Of a stretch of 64,000 nt of DNA, positions 13,560 through 22,935 are shown piece after piece. Numbering within the stretch: the first letter of the stretch is position 1; each line of letters opens with the position of its first letter. The position numbers were made by a program, and so were the translations under genes. Below the pieces are notes generated by a model. The model worked only from the letters and a program-made list of their open reading frames with translations. It was not told where the DNA came from and did no database searches. Source of the stretch: Anoplopoma fimbria (taxonomy: Eukaryota; Chordata; Actinopteri; Perciformes; Anoplopomatidae); assembly GCF_027596085.1 (NCBI RefSeq), contig NC_072450.1:28251223-28315222 (forward strand), read 5' to 3'.

Positions 13560-13960
13560 ATTGATATTCCCTGCACCTATCTCCTCTCCTCTTTTTAAAC
13601 CCCATATGTTAATTTGATTTAGAGCGACTCAAATTGCACAAGAGATAAAGGAAAAAGAAAAGAAAAAAGAAAAAAGAAAACAAGGGTAGCAGCAAATGTA
13701 CTGTTATTAATAACCTAAAGTACCAGAGAGGGCTCAAACTCTCTCCCTTTTCCTGCCCTCCCTCTTCCTTCCTTCCTCCCTCCCTCCCTCCCTCTCCACT
13801 TTGTTTTGTCCTCTCTGTCTGTCTGTGAGTGAGTGAGCTAAGTGAAGTGGGTTATGATGGCGGTGTAATCGGCATCCCTCAAACAAACGGCTGCTGCTAT
13901 TAAGGGCCATTGTGTTTGCTGCAGTGATGATCAGATTCAATCTAGGGAGAACATTCTGTG
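13560..13960. other. CNE-like DNA around a CCTT/CCCT tract
   Basis: A (CCTT/CCCT) pyrimidine tract at about 13,764-13,798 separates two complex blocks. The second contains AGGGCCATTGTG, a SOX-type ATTGT core, near 13,902. A run of 14 Gs lies near 13,987-14,000. Confidence 0.25.
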
Positions 13961-14962
13961 CTGGAGCTATGGCAAAGGAGGGGTCGGGGGGGGGGGGGGG
14001 TAGAGAAAAATACCTCGTCTCGTTCCACTCTGCTATTGTGTTCAGGGGGACTAGATGTATGCATGCTCTTCAAAAGATGCATATCGACTCGGGGAGCTGC
14101 ACAAGTTTAGCTCAGATGACTGCACAGAGCGAGGCAAGTATTAAGCGTCGGGTAATGTTTTCACAGGATGTATTTGTTTCAATAAGGAGCTCGGCAGACT
14201 AGTGCTGCTCGGAGGGGTGCAGATGAGAAAATCACTTTACCTCTCCACTTTGTCCTCAACTTTACCCTCTCCTCCCAGTCTCTGTTTCCTCAGTCTAATT
14301 CGTCACGTTGTTAACACACCTTCAAAAGGGCCGGTTGAAGCCCGAAGGCCCGAGAAGTGGAGGCTGATGTTGGGGTTACAGGCCGATACATCAGGCTTGT
14401 TATTGAATAATCAGTCAGTCATATAATACGCTGTTGATATGACAGAGGGGCGGCGAGGAGGTCTGCCGATTGCTTCGTAGTAAGAAGATCTGTCTGGTGC
14501 CTTTTGGTGTGGAATTTGCATGTTTTCCCAAATGTGAGGGCTTCCTCCTCCACTGTCCATAACCATTCAGGTTTGATGAATTAAGAGATGAAATTGCCTG
14601 CAGGTGTGAGCGCGAATGGTGTTTCCGTCAGCCATCTCACGTGGAATGGACGGATTATGTGAAAAGTGAATAAATACAACACATTGATGTTTACTTATTT
14701 AGACGCCCAAGCTCACCACGGTATCGTGATAATAACTTTCTCCAATTTTAACATAGACTCTACAGCCCACAGGTGGATGCTTGGATGGATGTGGGGCTTC
14801 TCACAGACAACAGTGGTGTTGAGTGACAGCGTAGCTTGGTTCTAGTGCTATGAGTAAAGGATGTCATCAGTCTGGAAAGTCTTCATTGCAACACTCCTTT
14901 TATCCTCGCCCATTTATTGAATTGTAGCACCAAAACATTAAAATCATCCTATAGAAACTAAA

Positions 14963-14967
14963 AGGTT
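14963..14967. repeat. Target-site duplication, left copy (AGGTT)
   Basis: The five bases AGGTT directly precede the left LTR and recur exactly after the right LTR at 19,585-19,589. Five-base duplications are typical of copia-type integrases. Confidence 0.95.
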
Positions 14968-15181
14968 TGTTAAACAGAGCTTGACTGCTAGATATACCTA
15001 CGAAACGTTCTATCAACTTGGGAGGACAAATAACACAACTGCATTCAAGTTCTGAGAAAACACACACTCAATTTATTTTGTGCAGGTGCATCAGCTTATA
15101 TAGGCAGTCACATGACACACACACCTGAAATGAATCATCAAGAATTGGGAGCACAATCAGTTGGCAATTCATCAATTAACA
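14968..15181 (-). repeat. 3' LTR of copia element
   Basis: 214 bp bounded by TGTTAA and TTAACA, which are inverted and carry the canonical TG...CA ends. It contains a minus-strand TATATAAG box at 15,095-15,102 and an AATAAA signal at 15,072-15,077. This copy would supply the poly(A) site for the element RNA. Confidence 0.97.
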
Positions 15182-15190
15182 CCCCCACTT
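15182..15190 (-). other. Polypurine tract
   Basis: On the element's sense strand the bases AAGTGGGGG abut the 3' LTR. This purine run is the expected site for plus-strand DNA priming. Confidence 0.8.
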
Positions 15191-15274
15191 GATCACACAT
15201 TATTGACAAGCATAAATCATAAAACAAAACAAAACAAAAACAAACAAACATGGAAACCAACTGAACTTAACTGG

Positions 15275-18193
15275 CTATACTCCAAACAGGAACATGGAAA
15301 AAGTCAGTAGCTTTGCTTTAGTAGCTGGTTTTGTCATCAGGTCAGCTACCATCTGGTTTGTTGGGCAATACTCCAAACATACTTTACAGTCATTAACAGT
15401 TGATCTCACAAAATGGTATTTGATATCAATATGCTTACATCGCTGTCTGCTTACTGGATTCTTGGCTAATGCAATTGTACCTTGGTTATCTTCAAAAATC
15501 TTAGGTACATCATACAGACAGTCATCAAGATGTTCAAGCAGTTGAGATAAGTAAAGACACTCTTGTGTGGTGGCGGCCAACGCCATATACTCTGCCTCAC
15601 AAGTTGACAGTGCTACAGTTGGCTGCTTCTTAGTCTTCCAGGAAATCAGAGGACCATTTTCACTCAGACTAACACAATAACCAGTTGTACTGCGTCGGTC
15701 AGTTGCATCACCTGCCCAATCTGCATCACTGTAAGCAAACAACCTTAGCCCATCACATTTTCTGTAACACAACATTTTGTCATTTGTGCCCTTCAAATAT
15801 TTCAGTACATGTTTAACAGTTGTCCACTGCTCTTCTGTCGGCTCACTGAAATGCTGTGACAGTTTGCTTACAACAAAACTCAGATCAGGTCTGGTGCATG
15901 AGGTTAGGTAGATAAGGCTACCCACTGCCTCTCTGTACTTTCTGGGGTCATCTAGCTTATCATCATCATCAGTGTAATACAGTTTTAGTTCACAAGGTGT
16001 CGACCTGGGTTTACAATCCTGCATATCGAACCTGTCAAGTAGCTTGTCAACATAACTCTGCTGTGACATGGTCACACATCCATTACACTGGTTAAAAGTG
16101 ATACCAAGAAAATTCTTCAGTCTGCCCAAATCTTTCATCTGGAACTTAACAGCAAGCATCTCTTTAACTGCTTTTAAAGCTCTCTCATCACTGGCTGCAA
16201 TAACCAGGTCATCAACCCAGATCAGTATGATCACCTTGTCATGTTCGGTTTCTCTAACATAAACACAGTAATCGGCTGGGTTCTGTACAAACATGTTTTC
16301 ACATAGATAGTCATGCAACATTTTGTTCCAGTTTCGACCTGATTGTTTAAGCCCATATAGTGACTTCTCTAGTCTACACACCAACTTCTCATTTGTCTGT
16401 GATTTTACATCATAACCCTCTGGCTGTTCCATGTAAATCTCACAATCAATTGGTGCATGTAGGTAGGCAGTTTTAACATCCATCTGATGTAGGATCAGAT
16501 CCTCTTGGGCAGCTTTCTGCATCAAAACTCTCACACTAGTTAGGTCAGCAGTAGGAGAAAACGTTTCTCCATAGTCTACACCCATCTGTTGACTGTATCC
16601 CTTGGCTACATAGCGGGCCTTGTACTTGTCAGATCCATCAACATTGGTTTTGACAGTATACACCCATCTACCCCCCACTGCTTTCTTGCCCACAGGTAAG
16701 GTGGTCAGAGTAAATGTTTTGTTATCCCTCAGTGCCTTCATCTCCTCATCCATTGCATCTACCCACTCTCTTGAGTTGGATAAAGTCACAGCATCTCTGA
16801 ACGTCTGAGGTACATTACAAACCATCCTGTAGCAATAATCAATGTTGATCTGAACCTGATCACTATCTATCCCATAGAAGTCTGGCCTCCTCCTCTCTCT
16901 AGCAGGGTATCTCCGTGGAGACTGGGATTCTGGCTTGACCTCACCTGTCTGTAGGCCTATCTGGCTTGGACCTGGCCTAGCCTCTGGGATGTCGTTCTGC
17001 TCGGGTTTGTCGGGGTCAGGTCTGGTTGTGCTAGACTGCACACCACTGTCATCGTCTGACATGCCATCAGTCTGCGGTCCCTCAACACAGGACATGAACC
17101 TCACCAGTCTGTGCTTCATCACCTTCCCGCTGTCAGGGTAGTAGACCATATAGGCTGGACTGTTCTTATCATAACCAACAAAGATGCCTTTGTCAGACCT
17201 TGACTCTAGCTTCTTCCTGTCCTGCCTATAGGCGTAACACACAGTACCAAACTTCTGCATCCTGGAGACATTAGGTCTCCTTCCTGTCAGCATAAAGTAA
17301 GGTGTCTCTCTGGTGCGGTTGTTAAAACATCTATTCCTCACCACTGCTGCTGTCTGGACCGCATACGGCCATAGCTCCTTGGCTAACTGGCTCTCCAAGA
17401 GCATACATCTAGCCATGTCAAAAAGGGTTCTCCAGTTACGCTCTGCGGTGCCATTCTGGTGTGGTGAGTATGGTGCTGATGTTTCATGTCTGATTCTATT
17501 TCTACGCAGTAGGGCTTGGTAACCCTGCCCTGTGAACTCAGTACCATTGTCAGACCTGATACACTTCACTTTCCCATATGGGGCTGTGTCGGCTAGAAAC
17601 CTCTCTGTGGCTTCTACAGTGTCACTCTTGTGCTTTAGACAGTACACAAACACTGCACCTGAATAGTCATCAGTAAAGGAAACTACATACCTATACCCTT
17701 CCTTGGACTCTGGGTCAATGGGGCCTGCCAAGTCAGTGTGAACCAGCTCTAAGGCTGATTTGGCCCTCACATCAGGCTTCCTGTTCCTGCTCTGAGTGAA
17801 CTTGCCCTGAGTACACACTTCACATGTCATGGATTTGGACGCTTTACCCCTGATTGACATTCCATTCACAACATTCTCTAACTTCATGACATCATCAAAA
17901 TTACAGTGCCCGAAAATCTCGTGCCACGTCTGAATATCATAACAGCTCATACATTTATCATCAGAGTCATTGTTTACTGGCACAGTAGGCAAATAAAACA
18001 GTCTGTTATGCTCATGAATGAGGAAGCTCGTACCGTCTCTGTACTGCAATACATCTTCTCCTTCCTTGAAGATCACCGTTGCCCCATTCGAAGTTGCAGC
18101 TCTCACGGAGAAGATGTCTTGGGGATACGAGGGGATGTACAGCGCCTGTTTCAGTGTGGCACTGCGGCAGCGCCCCTGCTGTTGACCAGACAC
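15275..18193 (-). CDS. Copia pol: integrase, reverse transcriptase, RNase H
   Basis: A frame of 972 codons ending in TAG. In order: a GAG-pre-integrase HHCC zinc site (His91/His96, Cys124/Cys127); the integrase core with a DD35E triad at Asp154, Asp215 and Glu251; copia-type RT with a first catalytic Asp at about 572 in QMDVKTAYLHA and WVDD at 659-662, where most copia elements have YVDD; RNase H with SDADW (822-826), STCEAEY (863-869) and a late KHIDIKYH (920-927). No internal stop or frameshift is visible. The frame has no ATG at its start: the first codon given here is GTG, and the frame overlaps the gag-protease frame by 43 nt in the -1 register. Expression would need ribosomal frameshifting, or the copy carries a one-base indel. 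The protein would make and integrate element cDNA within virus-like particles. Confidence 0.95.
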   Translation of the reverse strand: MSGQQQGRCRSATLKQALYIPSYPQDIFSVRAATSNGATVIFKEGEDVLQYRDGTSFLIHEHNRLFYLPTVPVNNDSDDKCMSCYDIQTWHEIFGHCNFDDVMKLENVVNGMSIRGKASKSMTCEVCTQGKFTQSRNRKPDVRAKSALELVHTDLAGPIDPESKEGYRYVVSFTDDYSGAVFVYCLKHKSDTVEATERFLADTAPYGKVKCIRSDNGTEFTGQGYQALLRRNRIRHETSAPYSPHQNGTAERNWRTLFDMARCMLLESQLAKELWPYAVQTAAVVRNRCFNNRTRETPYFMLTGRRPNVSRMQKFGTVCYAYRQDRKKLESRSDKGIFVGYDKNSPAYMVYYPDSGKVMKHRLVRFMSCVEGPQTDGMSDDDSGVQSSTTRPDPDKPEQNDIPEARPGPSQIGLQTGEVKPESQSPRRYPARERRRPDFYGIDSDQVQINIDYCYRMVCNVPQTFRDAVTLSNSREWVDAMDEEMKALRDNKTFTLTTLPVGKKAVGGRWVYTVKTNVDGSDKYKARYVAKGYSQQMGVDYGETFSPTADLTSVRVLMQKAAQEDLILHQMDVKTAYLHAPIDCEIYMEQPEGYDVKSQTNEKLVCRLEKSLYGLKQSGRNWNKMLHDYLCENMFVQNPADYCVYVRETEHDKVIILIWVDDLVIAASDERALKAVKEMLAVKFQMKDLGRLKNFLGITFNQCNGCVTMSQQSYVDKLLDRFDMQDCKPRSTPCELKLYYTDDDDKLDDPRKYREAVGSLIYLTSCTRPDLSFVVSKLSQHFSEPTEEQWTTVKHVLKYLKGTNDKMLCYRKCDGLRLFAYSDADWAGDATDRRSTTGYCVSLSENGPLISWKTKKQPTVALSTCEAEYMALAATTQECLYLSQLLEHLDDCLYDVPKIFEDNQGTIALAKNPVSRQRCKHIDIKYHFVRSTVNDCKVCLEYCPTNQMVADLMTKPATKAKLLTFSMFLFGV
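18151..18193 (-). other. gag/pol overlap, -1 register
   Basis: The gag-protease frame closes with TGA at 18,151-18,153, while the pol frame is already open at 18,193. The registers differ by -1. The overlap contains a run of four Gs in the sense strand, a possible slip or indel site. I see no canonical X-XXY-YYZ heptamer with certainty. Confidence 0.75.
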
Positions 18194-19248
18194 ACCTCGG
18201 CGTCTCCTCTGCGCTCCGCGACCCCCATGCAGCTTGTGCCATCGGCCAGCTCCACGCAGTGAGTCTCGGACTGGAATCGGTCATCGAAGCTCTTGAACTT
18301 TGCCAAGTCAGTGATGATATGCGATGTCGCACCGGTGTCCACCATCAGGCCCTTTCTGGTGACACAGCTTCCTGGCTCGCTGGTCACAAGCTTGAACGCG
18401 AAGGTGCTGTCATCCGTCTCCTCGTACACTCCGCGAGCGTTGTCCTGCTGCCGCTGTCGCCATCCTCCTCGCCGTGCGGTATTCTCGCCCTGGCTGTACC
18501 ACTGTTGACCACGCTGACAGTCTCTTACCTTGTGACCTCTCTGGCCACAACGGAAACACACAATGTCCCCGCTCTCAGTTCTGCGCGCACTTGCACCTGA
18601 TGGGGCAGCCCTACTTGGATGCGCACGGGCCCCCATGACATTGTCGTCAGCCGCAGCTGTGTGCATACTTTCAGTGCTCTCATAACTGCGCAACTTAGTC
18701 TTGAACTCGGCAAAAGAGAGAGTCTCATCACTTTGAGTGATAAAAATGGAAAAAGGCTTAAATGATTCTGGCAGCCCCTTCAAAATCATTGCAACCAATA
18801 ATCCATCGCTTAAAACCTCTCCAGCATTACGCAGTGCTGTGATTGAAGTCTCGGCGCGTATGACATAATCAGTCACACTCTCAAAACTCATCTTTTGCAA
18901 GGAAGTCAGTTCTGTATACAGGCATACAATGCGGGGCTTACCCTTGCCTGCATAATAGTCGCGTAAAATCCTGAGAGCTGCACGTCCGTCATCCGCTGCC
19001 TCTCGCATGACCAGAGACAAACTTTTGTCATCAAGGAATTGGATCAATTCCGCGTACGCTTCTGCGTTCTTCGCCGCATCCTCGGCCAGTGCGTTTTCTT
19101 CCGCGCCATCGGCTGGTTGATTCAAAATTGTGTCCTTCAATTTCTGCAACCGCATATGGCCCAAAAACTTAGTCTCCCACAGTTCATAGTTCTTTTCGTC
19201 TCCGTCAAACACAAGACGAGACCAACGTGAACTTGTACGTTCGCTCAT
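18151..19248 (-). CDS. Copia gag and aspartic protease
   Basis: The start is taken at the ATG giving MSERTSSRW; the frame stays open 12 codons further upstream without an ATG. The first ~200 residues match the copia gag pattern (YELWETKFLGHM, later DGLLVAMILKGLPESF), the capsid-forming part. A CCHC knuckle CFRCGQRGHKVRDC follows at about residues 231-244, then an aspartic protease active site VDTGATSH at about 303-310. The frame ends in TGA 60-65 codons after the protease motif, inside the 5' edge of the pol frame. In most copia elements gag and pol are one continuous frame, so the stop here is notable. Nothing else looks damaged. Confidence 0.92.
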   Translation of the reverse strand: MSERTSSRWSRLVFDGDEKNYELWETKFLGHMRLQKLKDTILNQPADGAEENALAEDAAKNAEAYAELIQFLDDKSLSLVMREAADDGRAALRILRDYYAGKGKPRIVCLYTELTSLQKMSFESVTDYVIRAETSITALRNAGEVLSDGLLVAMILKGLPESFKPFSIFITQSDETLSFAEFKTKLRSYESTESMHTAAADDNVMGARAHPSRAAPSGASARRTESGDIVCFRCGQRGHKVRDCQRGQQWYSQGENTARRGGWRQRQQDNARGVYEETDDSTFAFKLVTSEPGSCVTRKGLMVDTGATSHIITDLAKFKSFDDRFQSETHCVELADGTSCMGVAERRGDAEVCLVNSRGAAAVPH

Positions 19249-19352
19249 GGTCCTGGCACTCCAATCCGTGAGACACGTATTCAAACTCGCTCACAAACAA
19301 ATGTCTCTCGGTGCCTACTCACACCGGATATCTCTGTGCACAAACGTCAAAC
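19249..19352 (-). other. Copia 5' leader
   Basis: The untranslated segment between the primer-binding site and the gag ATG, about 100 bases. It probably includes packaging signals, but none can be recognised by eye. Confidence 0.7.
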
Positions 19353-19370
19353 GCTCCTGGGCCCATAACC
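19353..19370 (-). other. Primer-binding site for half tRNA-iMet
   Basis: The + strand reads CTGGGCCCATAACC directly next to the LTR. That equals the anticodon arm of eukaryotic initiator tRNA-Met (CAT anticodon in the loop), not its 3' end. The element would therefore prime with a tRNA cut in the anticodon region, as established for Drosophila copia. Confidence 0.88.
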
Positions 19371-19584
19371 TGTTAAACAGAGCTTGACTGCTAGATATAC
19401 CTACGAAACGTTCTATCAACTTGGGAGGACAAATAACACAACTGCATTCAAGTTCTGAGAAAACACACACTCAATTTATTTTGTGCAGGTGCATCAGCTT
19501 ATATAGGCAGTCACATGACACACACACCTGAAATGAATCATCAAGAATTGGGAGCACAATCAGTTGGCAATTCATCAATTAACA
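19371..19584 (-). repeat. 5' LTR and promoter of copia element
   Basis: 214 bp, with no difference from the 3' LTR found by eye. The minus-strand TATATAAG box at 19,498-19,505 and the AATAAA signal at 19,475-19,480 give a compact U3/R; transcription would begin about 25-30 bases past the TATA box. Confidence 0.97.
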
Positions 19585-19589
19585 AGGTT
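19585..19589. repeat. Target-site duplication, right copy (AGGTT)
   Basis: An exact repeat of the five bases left of the element. Confidence 0.95.
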
Positions 19590-19720
19590 TCTCTTTATCA
19601 AGCGACAAAATGCAGAGAAGAAGACTGATAGCAATCCTGGATGTAAACAAAAATGCAGGGTTTCAAAACTTTTGCAAATCTTTTGTAAGATGCATTACAT
19701 ACATGTTAGGCTTCAAGGAT
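19590..19720. repeat. Dispersed repeat fragment next to the copia
   Basis: The words gaagaagactg-tagca and tggatg-aa recur in the same order near 30,668-30,705. The two are probably copies of one old dispersed element. It starts very near the copia junction, so the insertion may have landed in or beside it. Confidence 0.45.
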
Positions 19721-20008
19721 ACAAGGATACCCTCTATTTGGGTCATTGCTTCTCAGATGTTCTTATACCACAAACCTGTAACCCACAAATACCCCCCCCC
19801 CAAACTTTCAACCCAGTGGTTGCAGTGAGGGAGGATGTTTGCTGTGTCTTCATCATGCCTACACTGTACAGACTCCCAAGGGGCCTCTGATTGTAGAAAT
19901 CACTCTTATACATCCTTTTGGGCAAATATCTAGCAAATTAGATAAGAGTCAGATGGGGATCCCCAAGGAACCCCCCCCTGGGATCTACTGATGCTGATGG
20001 CTACAATC

Positions 20009-20035
20009 TTTTTTTTTCTCCGTTTCTCTCTCCAG
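20009..20035 (+). promoter_or_regulatory. Splice acceptor of the zinc-finger exon
   Basis: A nearly pure pyrimidine tract (ttttttttctccgtttctct, then ctc) ends in cag at 20,033-20,035. The next AG (20,039-20,040) would also keep the frame, but using the first one restores a glycine at the exon junction that completes a TG-Q-RPF finger linker. Confidence 0.85.
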
Positions 20036-20310
20036 GGCAGAGGCCGTTCCAGTGCAGCTACTGCCCATACAGCGCCTCCCAAAAGGGCAACCTGAAGACG
20101 CATGTGCTGTGCGTGCACCGCATGCCCTTCGACAACAGCCTGTATCCCGACCGACGCTTCAAGCGCTCCCGTCCCGAGTCCGACATCCCGGAGATGAGCC
20201 CCAATGACGCCGTCGGCTGTGTTACACCCAATCAACCGCTGACAGATGGGAGCCACGGGAGTAACATTTTGTGGTTTGCGGGGGAGGCCGCGTCTCGTCA
20301 CCAGGAGTGA
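20036..20310 (+). CDS. znf536: C2H2 zinc-finger exon, ZNF536-like (partial gene)
   Basis: The exon begins with two bases of a split Gly codon, then QRPFQCSYCPYSASQKGNLK and a C2H2 finger with Cys6, Cys9, His22 and His27 (H-x4-H spacing, counting Gln as 1). G-Q-R-P-F is a classic inter-finger linker, so another finger should end the previous exon. After the finger come VHRMPFDNSLYPDRRFKRSR, which is basic and may hold a nuclear signal, and an acidic stretch. From memory this matches the last finger of ZNF536, a nuclear repressor of neuronal differentiation; no search was possible, and related multi-finger proteins remain alternatives. The frame stays open to a TGA at 20,308-20,310, but the residues after about number 60 look intronic. 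A weak donor (GTAACA, near 20,261) or one near 20,220 may end the exon. The previous and next exons are not recognised in this window. Confidence 0.7.
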
Positions 20311-22144
20311 AGCCGCCATGAGCTGGGATGGTTGATAACAACTAGGATAGATTATCAGTCTAACACTCACGTGATGCACATTCATGTTGGTCACTTTGAG
20401 ACTCATTTCCAACAGAATCTGACCAAACAACGGCAAGACAATGAGATCCACAAACTCTTAGTAAACATACTCTATGTGTGTTATTGGAAGTCTGTGAACA
20501 TTTACTAAGAACACATTATAATCTATGTATTTGTGATGAGGTGAATCAGCGTTTTTTTTGTTTCTTTTAACCAAGCACAGTGGATTATGCGAAAGAACGG
20601 GAGAAAGGAGAAAGAGTTAAAAATGTATTTGTGAATCGTAGTTTTCAGACAAATCACTAAGGAAGCAAGAGGGAAGCCAGATAAAAATCATTAGAGCGAC
20701 TTTTCTCCAAAAATAATGCTTTTATCAGAAAAATGATCTGTGTAAACGATTGAGTGGAACAGTTACTGGAGGGAGGAGGGAGGCGGGCGGTGGAGGAAGA
20801 GGAGGGCTTTAGAATACACACCACCACCACTACCACCACAGCCACCCCAGAACATAACACCAGTGGCGGCCATTTTCCCAGTGTGAGTGATGAGCACTGT
20901 ACGTGTGTGTGTGTGTGTGTTGTTGGGTTGGCGGTGGCCATGGTGGCGTGTCTGTCAGGGATAGAGGGGAAAGGGAGGAGGGGGGGTGCATTGGTGCCAG
21001 CCTGACTGGAGCTGTCATCGCAGAGGAAATCAATTCAACAACACACACAGACAAACACACACTCACAGTCCTACAGTGGTAACCCGACTCTGGACGGTAT
21101 ACGCCGGGGGGGTCAAGTTGAGTCCCATCAGCTGGCCGGAGCCCCTCGAGTCACTCTCTTCCCTCCTCCATCCTTCCCTCCACTCTCACTCTCTCTATTA
21201 CGAGACCGGTCCGTTAGAATGACCTGGAAAATGCGACGCAAATCAATCAGCAGCGTATTTAAAGCATCCATTAGCCCATGCTATGGCTTGCTCTGCTCTG
21301 GTTTTGGCAATTCAATGTCCAGAGGTCGCCTTACTGGCTCTGCGTCAGAGAAGGATGGGGAGTTTTAGCCGATTGTGTTTTAGCTTGGGCCGCTTTGTCG
21401 TGACAGACGACTGTTTGGTACATAGGCAAGTACCTGGACCAGGCCGTGTATGGGGGATTTTACTACATGTGCTTCAGAGGGAAAAGATCAGTAATAGGCA
21501 GCTGCGTTCTGTACATATAAAAAGGTGTGTGACATCCTGCTTAAAGTTCTAACATGATGAGTTTGAAAAAAAGCAGGATTAACCTCCTCCACTGATAAGC
21601 TCCTTAAAGTTGCTCTACAGGGAGGGCCATGATGAAAAATGAGATAATTAGACTACATTTTCTATACATTATTTTTGTTATTTTCAAGAGAGGCATTGTC
21701 TTTCTGTGTATAAGCAGTGTTTTATTCTTTATCCGTATGTGAATTGCCCATTAGGGGGGAGGAAAAGCAACATAAAACATTGAAAACAGAATGTTATGAT
21801 CTCATGAAATCAAGCTACACAGCTTTAAGGGCAAATGTAAAAAGTAGCAACTTTGATTGTACTTAGTTGTGCCCGGCAGCTCATGGTGTACTATGGTGCG
21901 AGGGGAAATGAGAACGTATAGAGCTTTGTGTTGTGTTGTTGTGTTGGTGTTAGGGGGTTGGGTGCTGGTGGGGGGGGGGGGTGTTAATGTTTTTCTGATA
22001 AAGAAAAATGATCCGGACTTTAAGAAAGTCAATATCTTCCCCGTCGAACACACAGGCAGTGGCGGGGAGGGCTAAAACTCTTTAAACCCCCGGGCCCCAG
22101 CTCTGCCTAAAGGAGTTTACAGTCCCACACAATGAACTCGCACG
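20311..22144. other. Non-coding DNA after the zinc-finger exon
   Basis: Contains a short CCA/CAC-rich run near 20,818-20,845, a GT run near 20,902-20,920 and unique mixed DNA at 21,080-21,330. No further exon is convincing. A G12-type tract lies near 21,969. Confidence 0.4.
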
Positions 22145-22154
22145 CAACAACAGC

Positions 22155-22185
<31 letters not shown>
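22145..22185 (+). repeat. (CAA)n microsatellite
   Basis: About 13 CAA units with one CAG interruption. Confidence 0.95.
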
Positions 22186-22639
22186 GGGTGAGAAATACAA
22201 TCCTCCGGCACACATGGATACATGGAGGGGTAAGCAGAGAGAAAGAAGGAAAGAGGAAGTGTAGAGGGGGGAAAAAAGAAAGTAAGAAGGAAAAGGGAGT
22301 TATATAGTAAATTGAATATTCTGCTGTAATTGTGGTTTTGATCGTGTCGCTACAATTTACACTTTTTGGCACCCAAAAAAACAATAAAAAATGTTTAGCC
22401 AACAGGAAAAATATAGTTCTCACTGCCTTATAACTGAGTGTGTAGGGTCTGTACCTTTCAACGCACTACTGTTTTTGGTGGCTGTAAAGCTTTCTTTTCT
22501 GGATATGTGTATACACGCGTGCACGTTCCGAACATTTACGTAAATTAGCAGAACCTCAATAGGACAAAAAAAAGTTTTTATTAAAAGTACACATTCCATT
22601 TTTTTGGCACCCTGGCTTTTTCAATCCTACTAAATAAAG

Positions 22640-22935
22640 CATGTGGATCAGCACGCTTTCATCATTTCTCAGATGAGGCAATCACTTTTTGTTTCGACAC
22701 TGGAGAGCGCCATTTGTTGTGATTCCTCAGTGACTTGTACTTTGTCCATCCCTGAGTGTGATGCGCCACCCCCCCCCCCCCCCACCCCCTGCTGTAATCC
22801 CCAAAATAATCCATTCCATTGTCCCAGTGCTGTTTGATCTCCGTCAAGCTTCCTATTGAAGTAGCACATGCAGTTTGCTCTATTATAATCATTGGTGCAA
22901 GGAGAAAATGCCCATTTATTTCAGCCTGCAAAAGA
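22640..22935. promoter_or_regulatory. Candidate conserved non-coding element
   Basis: Complex, balanced sequence interrupted only by a C-rich run near 22,768-22,783. It includes TCCATTGTCCC (SOX-type core) near 22,815, attataatcattgg near 22,882 and CCCATTTATT near 22,911. It is about 2.6 kb past the zinc-finger exon. No coding frame on either strand has splice support. Confidence 0.35.

Larger units (their letters stand above)
14968..19584 (-). mobile_element. Complete Ty1/copia LTR retrotransposon (GalEa-like)
   Basis: A 4,617-bp element read on the minus strand. In sense order it has a 5' LTR, a primer-binding site matching initiator tRNA-Met, gag with a CCHC knuckle, an aspartic protease, integrase, reverse transcriptase, RNase H, a polypurine tract and a 3' LTR. 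Integrase before RT is the copia order. The LTRs look identical by eye over all 214 bp, and both target-site copies are AGGTT, so insertion is recent. Short LTRs and a 4.6-kb length fit GalEa-type copia elements reported from fish and crustaceans; that assignment is inference. The only visible defect is the register change between gag-protease and pol near 18.15-18.19 kb. It lies antisense to the zinc-finger exon downstream, probably in an intron of that gene. Confidence 0.96.

Noticed and set aside
15294..18600. Plus-strand frames inside the copia element
   Set aside because: Shadows of the minus-strand gag and pol frames.
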